Shown here: positions 55,001 through 64,000 of the stretch, one piece after another
Numbering within the stretch: the first letter of the stretch is position 1
Layout: the number at the start of each line of letters is the position of its first letter
Assembly: GCA_021234155.1 (NCBI GenBank)
Contig: JAJEKV010000097.1
Location: 2,866,477 to 2,930,476, forward strand
DNA from: Isoetes taiwanensis
Taxonomy: Eukaryota > Streptophyta > Lycopodiopsida > Isoetales > Isoetaceae
Length of the DNA: 64,000 nt
Direction: 5' to 3'
Translations under genes and position numbers: made by a program
Notes under the pieces: model-generated
What the model saw: the letters and a program-made list of their open reading frames with translations, nothing else
The model's database searches: none
Told to the model about the DNA's origin: nothing

Positions 55001-55574
55001 AAAGAGTTGGCCAATAATACCCCCAATGAAGGATCTTCCTAGCTGTCGTTCTGCAAAATGCCCCTGACAATCATGTGCTTGCTGCAACAAATCATGAGTC
55101 TGCTGACCAGCAACGCACCTCAACAAGAGACCTTCCATAGTCTTCTTATAAAGAATAGCTTCATGCACCACATAACCAGCTGCTTGTACTCTAAGAGCAT
55201 GCTTTTGTTGCTTTGAAAATGAGGAAAAGTCTGATGTTGTAAATACCTGTATATATTAGCATACCAAAGATCCATGGTCTCAATGAACCCTTGTAATACT
55301 CCATTATCCTAAAATGCTGCTGGTCTTATTCCTCTTCTATTTCAGCACCACTACTCAAATAGACACTTGAATTCTAAGCTCCTGACATACTTCAACTCAA
55401 ACTCTTGTATGATAAGAGCCCATCTTGTAAATTTACGATCTTGGACTGTCTTGTTGTAAACGCATGGCAAGGGATTGACATCGATATGAATGTAAACATA
55501 TTGTACATTTGTTGAATTCCATTGTGAAGGAAGAAGATAATGTCTAAATTTGTTCAAGGCCCACTTCAATGCAG
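55001..55574 (-). pseudogene. Element C RNase H end and integrase zinc domain
   Basis: The 55623-55351 frame gives ALKWALNKFRHYLLPSQWNS and DRKFTRWALIIQEFELKYVR, the end of Ty3 RNase H. Nearer 55010-55110 the - strand reads HDLLQQAHDCQGHFAERQLG, RSFIGGIIGQLF, the His half of the integrase HHCC site. It joins directly to YNDTRDFVTRCENCQRHK at 29488 once element B and one AAAGA are removed. Confidence 0.85.
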
Positions 55575-56045
55575 GGATAGGTTCCGTAACTACGAAATTA
55601 AAAATTTTGACGTATAAAGTCAAAACATATGTATTTTATTGTGCCGGCCGGAAAACAAAATTTTTGTGTACGCGAAATCTTCTAAACTGCGTATGCAAAA
55701 AAACTTTCGCGTACGCGGTTATAATAAAACCACGACACAAATTTGAAATTTGAATTTTGCATATGCGTTTTTTTACTATTTTGCATACGCGAAAGTTTTT
55801 TCGCATACGTGAAACAGTGAAAACCGCGCAAAAAGGCAAAAAAAAAAGTTTTTTTTTTCACATATGCATTTTATACTATTTCGCGTATGCAAAACAGTAA
55901 AAATCGCGTGCAAAAAAAAAAAAAAAAAAAAGGAACTGCATGTATATGAAAAGGCAAAAAAAAAATTTGCCTTTTCGCATACGCGATTTTCACTGTTTCA
56001 TGCAGTATATATCGCGTACGCAAATTTTTTTTTTTTTTTTTTTTT
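55575..56045. mobile_element. Second GGATAGGTTC inverted-repeat element (right end unclear)
   Basis: It opens CAGGGATAGGTTCCGTAACT, then ACGAAATTAAAAATTTTGAC and GTCAAAACATATGTATTTT, aligning with the first 70 bp of the element at 30374. The interior is a run of short palindromes (CGCGTACGC, GCGTATGC, GCATATGC) set in poly(A) and poly(T). No GAACCTATCC end was found, so it is truncated or the end has decayed. It interrupts element C. Confidence 0.6.
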
Positions 56046-57270
56046 AATATTGGAGAATGTTTCTGGACAGAACATAAGAGCTGAAAATAATATTCCTCTA
56101 ATATCTAGTTGGATCCATTAAGTACATGGCATGACCATAGTTGGAGAAATACTGAAAAGGGTAAATATACCATATAGAAGTTAAGTTGCAACATGCAATT
56201 TTAAGGACATAAAGTTTGATAGGGTGACCCCAATAAGGGAAATAACCTTAGATGTCAATATAGACAGGGGATATAAAAACAAACTCCTCTTGTCTATAAA
56301 TAATTCGAACCATAATTACTGAGCAGCTAAATATAGCATAAAAGAACTTAAAAATCAAGGATCTTTCATATATTAAGCTGTATTAGAGCCTATTGTTAGA
56401 GCCTCAAACCACGTAAACCTTGGGATTATGGAATACACCTATAACTTAGCAGCTAGGTTCTGCATTTCAAAAGGGTATAATACCAAGTATGAGCACTAAG
56501 GACCGGCCACCAGAAGTTAATATTGGTGGTAGAATTAAAAGTAAAGTCTTTATGAAACTGCAGATTGGGATTGTTTTTGGGCTCTGATACCCAAATATCG
56601 GCTATGACTCTGACGGAAAGGAAACATCCAAAAGTGAAGAAGAAATACTAGAGGCGGAAACACTCAGAAGGGCATTTTCTGCAAATAGATCTGAGGTGAT
56701 CTAAGGGAATAAGTATAATAAGGGTTTTTATCTTCTTTTTTATTTTGTGATAATGTTGGGTTGTGTGCCAGGGAACGCCGCATGCGGGTTCCCTTCAGTC
56801 TTGCGTTCCCCCTTGCGGTCCGAATCAGACGGTAGTTGCCCGAATTGAATGCACAGAATTTGTACTCGCGCGCCAGCAGCATTGAATGGAAAAATTTAGT
56901 CTGAAGGGATGCTTCTCTACGAATTTTATGTTCTACCATTCTCCTATTTGCATTCTAGCGCCTTATTTTGGGCCTCAAATCTGGCGCCTCAGCTAATCCG
57001 ACCTTGCAAAGGTGAGTAGAAGACCGCATTCAGCTCCTCCATTGGGCTCTTCCTGAAACTAACGATTATCTTCTTTTCTTACCGGTGTGTAGGTTCTACT
57101 TTTGTTTTGAGCTGCTGCCTCTGCCTCTCCGTCGAAAACGCTCCAAGCTTCTCTTTCTTCCTTATTAGATCTGTTGTACGCTTAGTAAAAATCCTAATTC
57201 CTGATGGGTTCTTCCGCTTTTGCTTAGCCTCCTCAGCTTCGAAGCTTTTTCGCTAAGTAGAGCGACAACT
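56046..57270. other. No recognisable gene
   Basis: AT-rich to about 56750, then more mixed. The sequence from 57000 has the look of a plant 5' untranslated region leading to the ATG at 57271. It contains the palindrome at 56771-56793. Confidence 0.4.
56771..56793. repeat. Palindrome with GCCGCATGCGG core
   Basis: GGGAACGCCGCATGCGGGTTCCC: arms GGGAAC/GTTCCC around a CCGCATGCGG core, with one extra base. It shares CGCCGCATGCGG with the inner palindrome at 193-210. Confidence 0.7.
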
Positions 57271-57591
57271 ATGGCAGAAAAAATTGTTTCAGATGAGAAT
57301 CTTATACAAAGCTTGAACGCATTGTTGTCCCAGTCGGATCTCTCTAACATCTCGATCTCGGCCATCAGGCAGCAGCTTGAACATCAGCTCCAGACTGACC
57401 TGTCTGAAAAACATGTCGTCATCCAGGAGCATGTCGACCAATATTTGAAGTAATCAGGTGAATGATGAAACATCTGGGAAGCAGAAGATTGAGGAGGTCA
57501 ACGAAGAAACAAAAGTCAAGGTTTTGCCAGTGCAGCAAGTGGAGGAGCAAGGGCAGGCTTGGGAGAATGTACCGCCTACAAATGAACAGAG
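57271..57591 (+). pseudogene. DEK_C-domain gene fragment
   Basis: The ATG at 57271 follows a leader-like stretch. It reads MAEKIVSDENLIQSLNALLS, QSDLSNISISAIRQQLEHQL, QTDLSEKHVVIQEHVDQYLK. Helix-turn pattern, length (about 55 residues) and the LS-K--I-E-VD--L end match the DEK_C domain, found at the N terminus of plant SWIB/UAF30-like and DEK-like chromatin proteins. A stop follows at 57451-57453, but a shifted frame continues as coding (VNDETSGKQKIEEVNEETKV, AWENVPPTNEQR) to a donor G|GTGGGC at 57591. So this is one exon with a frameshift. No SWIB domain was found downstream. Confidence 0.6.
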
Positions 57592-59067
57592 GTGGGCTTT
57601 TTGTTTGTTCGTTTATTTGTTGGTTTGTTTGGCTGTTTGTTTTTTTGCCTCCTTTTAAGAGGATGTTTATGACATTGTTTTTTCTAATCAGAAAGCTGAT
57701 CAGCATAATAGCTTTTCCATTTTCTTTTACATAAGGCATGAAAAATCAATTTTCTTATTACAAGAAATTTAGAAGTTTCCTATCATTGTATCCAGGCTGG
57801 CACAATGGGATTACCTTAAGAGATAACTCCGTTAAGACAATGGGCAGAGTTGAACTGCCTATACTATCAACATGGACAATCTTCAGTCTTCTTCTCTTGC
57901 TGGACAGGGTTTTTGAAAAGGCGTTTGGAAAACACCAGGTAGAACACTTCATTATTGGGCGCCTCACCTTGACCGGATCTTGCTAACAAATAATTAACAT
58001 TTTTTGTCCATGATTGAAAGGTTCTAGAGTTGTGCTTCTTGCTTCTGCAGGTGATTTTGGAAGGCAAGTTTTATGTTGTGAGCAGACAGATACAAGTAAG
58101 CAGCATTATTTTATGTTTCAGTTTAAGTTACTCTTTTAAAATTGGCCTGAACAGCTTGCTCAGCATTCAAACTTCTGGAGATGTGGTTCTGTCGATTTTG
58201 GAGCCATCTTGGAAGATAAGTATGTTATAAGTCTTGCTTCTGTTTTAAGTCTTTTTAAAATGTAAGTGAGCAGATTCATTTGGGGTCAAGGTTTCCCTTT
58301 TCTTGCAGACAAAGAAGCTTCAACCCTCGATATCCGTGTGGTTATAGATTTCAAAAGCTAGGCTATGTTTATTGTTCTTTGCATTGGCTGAAATAATTGA
58401 AGTCCAAGTGTAAATACTAGGCCTGCAAACTGTGTTAAGCATGATTGGCTTCAAGTAGTCTGCCAGAAGAAGATGGGGGCAAAGAAATGAATTTGATATC
58501 CAAAACAGAAAAAATAGTGTTAGTAGCAGCCTATATCTATCCTATGAGATAACACACCCTTTGTTGAAGCAAACTTAACTGCACAAGCTGAAATGGAGCT
58601 TCAATGGCCTTCGATTTTCATGCATCTGCAGGACATACAGCCTGGTTAAGCAGGGAAGTATTTTGGTGGATGTTAAACATGATGATTTAAAGTTGCCTGC
58701 GAGGAATTCACTTCCATACAAATGATAGAAAACTGCACATCACTACCATGATGTGTAGGACCTGCTGAAGTATGAACTTATTGAAGGATGCAGCTTCAAT
58801 GGTTGCTTGGTTAGTTGAGCTTCTAGCTTGCCATTTATGGTGGATGATTGCATTAAGAAAGCAAATGGCGTTGCTCTTGATGTATTGCCTTATTGCTTCA
58901 AATTTAGGTATCTTCTTACATGGAGCATAATGTCAGCTAGCTAACATGAGGTGGATTCACCGTGCCTATGCATGCCTTTTACTTTTAGATAATTTGTGTT
59001 CATACATGCACTTACGTGTTGGACTTGCCGCCTAAATTTGTGCAAATTTATCATGTTGCCTTGCCAG
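57592..59067 (+). other. Intron-like sequence with weak exon candidates
   Basis: Candidate exons follow in the same orientation: 57797-57890 (after TATCCAG; WHNGITLRDNSVKTMGRVEL) and 58051-58096 (after TTCTGCAG; VILEGKFYVVSRQIQ, donor GTAAGC). They may belong to the DEK_C-type gene. None shows a known domain. Confidence 0.35.
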
Positions 59068-59159
59068 GTTACATGCTGTCGCTGTTGAACACCAGGGAAG
59101 ATCTCTTGATGCAAGGGTGCTTCTGTAAGCTCTACAATGGCATCTACAAGACCAACCAG
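59068..59159 (+). pseudogene. Isolated exon candidate
   Basis: Acceptor TTGCCTTGCCAG and donor ACCAACCAG|GTATTA bound an open frame reading YMLSLLNTREDLLMQGCFCK, LYNGIYKTNQ. The splice sites are strong. Family not recognised. It may be a downstream exon of the DEK_C-type gene. Confidence 0.4.
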
Positions 59160-61220
59160 GTATTATTTGGAGTAAGTGTTGTTTCAGAGTTATATTTTTG
59201 CATTTGAAGTCTCTAATAAAATTGATTTCTGATTTTTATTCTTCTTTCAGCAACATGTATCAATATGTAGCATAATAACAGGGGGTTTTCTTTGTGTTTT
59301 TGTACGCTTTTCACAAAGGTTTTCCTAAGATTTCATGGCGTATTCGAATGGATGTACTAATGCGTACATCTAGAGTGCACCATTTCTTAGTCGTTGATTT
59401 AGCTTTTTTTTTTTTAATGGTCCAACATCCAAAGGTTCACAACAAAAGCCCTCTTTTTATTTTAGGGCTGAACATGCAAGCCTTCTGGAGAGCATTTTAG
59501 GGCATTCTTTGCCCTAAAGCATGGCCATGAACCACTGTTGGGGTTGGCCGACATCACTGCACATCGATTTGAAGCAGCGGATTTGCAGCATATTTGAAGC
59601 AGCGGATTTGTCAAGGCAGATGTAAGTTTTGGGCCTTTATAAAAACTTCTAGGGCGCCAAAGAAAGATGACAGCGTTGAAGTGGCTCGCGCTCACACACT
59701 ATACTCTTTTCTTCATAGCTCCACTTCTTCGTATTCATTTTACTCGGCTTCATAGTCTTTGGGCCACAATGCGATCCTTCCAACTCCTCGCCTTCCTCGC
59801 CAGGACTTGCCTCCTGCCTTTCGCTTCCTTGGCCCAGCCCACATTGGCCAAACACAAAAAACCGAGGACGTTGTCCAAAGAACCCAAATGGTTGGTTTTT
59901 ATACGCCTTCCTCCTCCTTCGCACCAGGCTCACGCTATTTGCTTGTAATTCCTCTCCGACTCACGATATTACTCTCATAATGCAGGCGGGCGTTGGAGCA
60001 AAGGCGGGCTTTGCTATCCGCTTTTGGAAATTTGTGGCAATGAAGGGATTTCTTACTTAAGAAGCCACACATCTCGGTCCGAGTAGAATTTGGTGGAAGT
60101 GAAAGGGCTTTCTTATGTAAAAGCTCAATATCTTTTCCTTCTCCCTATTTGCAATCCCTGTAAAAAGGTCCTTGGTCCTTTGGGTTCCATCTCCTTTCGA
60201 CAGTGTGTATCAGACTTAGGTTATTTGTATTTGCACTGTGGTTGTTTGCTTATGGAGGTGAAGGAATTCATTATTTTGTGAGACAATTTATCCAGCTGGT
60301 AAGATGATTCTTTTTGCATGACATATCCACAAACGCCTCTGATGTTGTGATGGCATAACATTTGTGACCTGTCTAAATGAGATTGTAGCGGCTGAACACA
60401 CAAGGGAGCTAAATCTTGTGTTCAATGATATCTCTGTAACATCATTTAAAATGTGTGAACAGCAGCCATGCAGGCTTTGGAAATATGTCTTGTACATAAT
60501 TGTTTTGGCTTTTGTGCAATTATGAAATTCTTACCCCTCTATTTTGGTTTTATAGTTCTACACAAGATATATTGCCATCTCTTTGTTTCCCTAAGGGCCC
60601 GAAGGGCCCAAAATTTTTTTTAATACAACAACCAACACAAAACTACCATTAATATAATTAACACAAACCATTGTGTTTAACACATTTAAATTAAAATCCC
60701 CCTTAAACCCCCTTTGGTTTGGGTGCATATTCACACGGGGGGTTACGTAGGGCAGCGAGAGCCCCAAAAATATACTTACAATACATGTACAAGATTAACA
60801 CCATTAAGTACATTCTCTCAAACCTTATAGTATTTTGTAAACCTTAATATACAGTATACAAAAATTTGTACATGCATACCCCATAAACGAGGATTGCTAT
60901 GTATGGTCTAGATCTTGGACGAATTTAGAATGGTACGCAAGTGCGAATTTTTAAATATATTAAGCCATATGTTGGAAACAAAATTGGAACGAAGCAATGC
61001 TTTCCTTGAAGTCTGCATACAAAAATGGGCTGGACGGAGCAGCTGTCCTCAATTTATTAACATGTTATTGAATTGCATTTCGATTTGCTGCATCCACTTT
61101 GATTCCTTTTTATCCAGCTTGCAACAACATCCGGCTCTTCTTATGCACATTGCTTGGAATATATGAGGCTCTTGCAAACTATAGAGACGGATCGGAATGC
61201 CAAATACAATTAATTAGAAA
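59160..61220. other. No recognisable gene
   Basis: Mixed AT-rich sequence with poly(T) at 59404-59416 and repeated AAGGGCCCGAAGGGCCC-like motifs at 60593-60612. No sustained coding. Confidence 0.4.
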
Positions 61221-61666
61221 TAGTGGCTCAGCTCAAGTAAGTGTCTAGATTAAGCTATGTTCTCTTGACTAGCATTTTGATTGGTTATGGCAAGTTTTAG
61301 TATTAATTATAACATAGATTCAATGTAGCTAAGACTCTTAACCTGTAGGCTGGAATAAAGGTATACAGGTATTCAATGGGGGTCTTGGATGAACTAGGAG
61401 GCTATTCTGCAAAATAAGCAGAAGAATGACAGGCAGCTGATAGTGGCTCAGCTAAGTAATTGCCCAGATTAAGCTATGTTCACTTAACTAGCATTTTGAT
61501 TGGTTATGGCAAGTTTTAGTATTAAATATAACATAGATTCAATGTTGGTAGGACTCTTATCCTGTAGGCTAGAATAAAGGTATACATGTTTTGATTGGGG
61601 GTCGTGAATGAACTAGAGGGCTATTTTAGATCTGCAAAACAAGCGAAAGCATGACAACTAGCTGGT
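61221..61666 (+). repeat. 220 bp tandem duplication
   Basis: Two direct copies (61221-61440 and 61441-61666), each opening TAGTGGCTCAGCT and containing TTGATTGGTTATGGCAAGTT and AATAAAGGTATACA. They differ at scattered positions, so the duplication is not recent. Confidence 0.9.
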
Positions 61667-62430
61667 GGCCATTTGGAGACACTACTCAATGTCATTGAAT
61701 GAACGGCTGAGCACCCTAAATAAAAAAATATTCTTTACATTTTTTCAAATATTAAAGACCAATTTGTTGGACTTTCAAGGTCAGATTATTTGTTGATTAT
61801 GGAAGTATTTGCTCTTAGAAGGATTTCAATTGGTTGTTGCATCGAAATGAGTACTTCTGGACTAATAGAATTTGGACAATAGAGAAAGTGCAAGAAGACA
61901 TGGTGAAGTGAGGATAGGAGATAGTTGACTAACCAGATGAAAGGCTTCAATATCCAGGTGAATGTGTCGCTTTCAATTTTCATTTTTTCTAATTATAATA
62001 GCACCAATATGGTTTATTTTGTGTAACCAAATGCATTGGATGTTCACAACCTACTTTTTCATGTTGCATGCAAGAATATTTTTTATTCTGCATGCAAAAA
62101 TGACAAAAAAAAAACAACCAAACTACACATGTCCAGCATTTGTTTATATAAGTGATATTTACATTCTTAAAGGATGTTGGAAATTTAAAATTTTTAGTAA
62201 ACATTATGAAATTATTTGTTTGTCAATAACATCAACTAATTGTATGAAAATGTTGCACACTCAAATCAATTAAATCAATTGGAATTGGAATATATCTAAC
62301 ATATGATGGTGTCACAACAACAATGACTAATATCATAGAAGGTTCTTTACGACGACACAACTATGACCTATATTTTAGAAAGTTCTTATATATTATGCGG
62401 CAATTTTAGGCACCCACTATTTTTACTAAC
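61667..62430. other. No recognisable gene
   Basis: AT-rich. Upstream Helitron coding may once have filled it, but nothing readable remains. Confidence 0.4.
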
Positions 62431-62880
62431 ATCTACCCCAACTTACCGGTTCCCATTCAATGGGTGTAGTTTACATTTGTCGACTTTTCCCCATGGCCAT
62501 TAACAAGGCACAAGGCCAAACAATGAAAATAGTTGGTCTATATTTACCAAATCCTACATTATTCTATGACCAGCTCTATCTTGCCCTATCTCAAGTCCAA
62601 AGTATTAAGGAAGAAAGAACGCGTAATCAAGATATAGTGGTACACAATATTCTCTTAAAACTCGGAAGTGTTTTCTGCATTTGCAGGGTGCGACATGGAC
62701 CATAGTCCACGATATTGGGGAGTGGGCCTCTTGCATGCAAGAGGGATATCTTTTGTTGGAATTTGTTCGTGTCAACAATTTTCATAGAGGATTTCAATCA
62801 CAATTGTTGGGGCAATCATACAACTTCGACCTCCATTTGTATGGTCCACAAGTTACAATTACATCCTTAAATAGATAGAG
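62431..62880 (+). pseudogene. Helitron PIF1-type helicase, C-terminal end
   Basis: Rep-helicase proteins of Helitrons end in a PIF1-like helicase. Here the + strand reads AINKAQGQTMKIVGLYLPNP (the INKAQGQT motif) and LFYDQLYLALSQVQSIKE (motif VI, where the family has Y-ALSRV; the Arg is Gln here, which would weaken ATP hydrolysis). A further open frame to 62878 (LLEFVRVNNFHRGFQSQLLG) is not recognised. The strand matches the Helitron 3' end 0.8 kb downstream. No Rep/HUH domain is left in the window. Confidence 0.85.
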
Positions 62881-63621
62881 AAGGATAACAATAGCGCACA
62901 AGGTTTGATATACTCTACATTGTATATTAGAAGCATTTGATAGCATTTTGAAATAGCATTTTGTGAAAAACCATTTATGATTTAGGGTTCAAGGTTGAAG
63001 GGTTTAGAATTTATGATTTAAGGATTTTCAACTTAAAATTCATGGTTTAAGGGGTTTCTTCATGTTTAGGGTTTTATGTAGTTTAGGTTTCACATGGTAT
63101 AACTTTTCACCCAAATGCCTAAACTCTAAGCCATAAGTTGCCACAAAATTGACAACGTGCAAATTCCTCACGAGTCATTGCACTTGCTAATGAACCATTG
63201 CACTTGCTAATGAAACATTTGACTAATGAACCATTTAATCCAATGATTTTCTCTAAGACAACTTTGATAACAAATAGATCACTCTCATAAATATCAATGT
63301 TTTTACTATGTTCATAAACTTTGTTGCTTTTAAAAATCAATGGTAAAGGTATACATATTTTATACAAGATTAGTTCATAGCATGTTCACATTTAAAAACA
63401 AGGTTTGTTCTCATCCTTCATGCGGATGTACATTCTATTGTCAAGGTGGGGGAGTAAGTTGTATCCATGGGAGAAGCGGCTTACATATATCTATTCCTAT
63501 TTCTACTTAACAATAATGCAATATGCATTTTTGCCCATTTCATCTACAAAGATAAATCTATCTATAAATTCTATTGTAGCTGCAGAATATAATCCTAGCC
63601 ATTCCACACATTCTTGAGAAA
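62881..63621. other. Non-coding 3' part of the Helitron
   Basis: AT-rich, with short direct repeats (GCACTTGCTAATGAACCATT twice near 63180-63215, and GGTTTAAGG/GATTTAAGG motifs near 62990-63050). It leads into the Helitron 3' hairpin. Confidence 0.5.
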
Positions 63622-63651
63622 TGCCCGGCATCGCCGGGCACACGTTTCTAG
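63622..63651 (+). mobile_element. Helitron 3' end, second copy
   Basis: The hairpin TGCCCGGCATCGCCGGGCA (63622-63640), 7 bp, then CTAG (63648-63651) and T. It is downstream of helicase sequence on the same strand, which confirms the identity of this terminus and by extension that at 7413-7442. Confidence 0.88.
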
Positions 63652-64000
63652 TGTTAATTAAAATATGAAGGCGCTGTTATAAAACTCGGGGTTGAAAACA
63701 GGTAACGCACTTCATTGTACAAGTGAAGAGAAGAAGAACAATAGCATAAGCATTAATACTGATCTAGTTATACGGAGGCTAGAAAATATGTATGACCTTA
63801 TTGGTTTGTCTATAGAAGGATATAGTTAATCCAAAGTAACTACCTCGGAGATCATATATTAAAGTAGCTCCTTAGCCAGTGAATACTTTCTGACATAAAG
63901 CCTTTAGATTCTTGTTGATCATTGTATGCTAAAAGGGGTAAACAGACAATGGGTGACCAAATGAAGAGCGAAAATCCCAATGTACCTTTTGGCCTTTGTA
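63652..64000. other. No recognisable gene
   Basis: Host flank beyond the Helitron end. Nothing recognised. Confidence 0.4.

Noticed and set aside
63001-63070. Possible telomere-like repeats (TTTAGGG-like words near 62985-63075)
   Set aside because: The words are irregular and not in tandem.

Overview
This window is plant nuclear DNA made almost entirely of nested transposable elements. The evidence for a plant is: CACTA transposase of the TNP2/DUF4218 type, Tat/Athila-like Ty3 elements, a chromovirus, tRNA-iMet-type primer sites, Helitron ends of the hairpin plus CTAG form, and fragments of plant-type host genes. Species cannot be fixed from the sequence; a repeat-rich land plant fits. Almost every coding region is broken by stops and small indels. 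I see no bacterial features, rRNA or CRISPR.

Layout. 1-8.2 kb: decayed host-gene pieces (ankyrin repeat, a Cys-rich exon, a RIBA-type riboflavin exon, a coiled-coil exon), a decayed LTR, tRNA-like repeats and a Helitron 3' end. 8.2-22.1 kb: a 5'-truncated LINE on the + strand, split inside its reverse transcriptase by an 11.1 kb Tat/Athila-like Ty3 element (A, - strand). 22.3-26.0 kb: CACTA transposase relic. 26.1-28.0 kb: copia-like LTR with primer site, then a partial LTR of the chromovirus family interrupted by a LINE 3' fragment. 28.6-55.6 kb: a four-level nest. Ty3 element C was split in its integrase by Tat-like element B (target duplication AAAGA). B was then hit by a 13.5 kb chromovirus in gag, by a full-length LINE in its 5' LTR (target duplication AATAT) and by a 605 bp inverted-repeat element, and it carries a host-exon fragment. 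55.6-64 kb: a second inverted-repeat element, a DEK_C-type gene fragment, a 220 bp tandem duplication, and a Helitron helicase tail ending in a second Helitron 3' end.

Main result. The chromovirus (35560-49023, - strand) carries two extra genes between its primer site and gag. The first (46705-45514) encodes a protein that begins with the exact first nine residues of the mature histone H3 tail. It continues through about 290 residues of charged, low-complexity linker and ends in a complete H3 histone-fold domain, collinear with H3 to its last residue once one +1 frameshift is allowed for. The second (44565-43498) is an unknown protein with a long acidic stretch. Five copies of a 73 bp compound palindrome bracket the H3-like gene. 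The same element has a chromodomain at the integrase C terminus, so one transposon appears to encode both an H3-tail mimic and an H3-tail reader.
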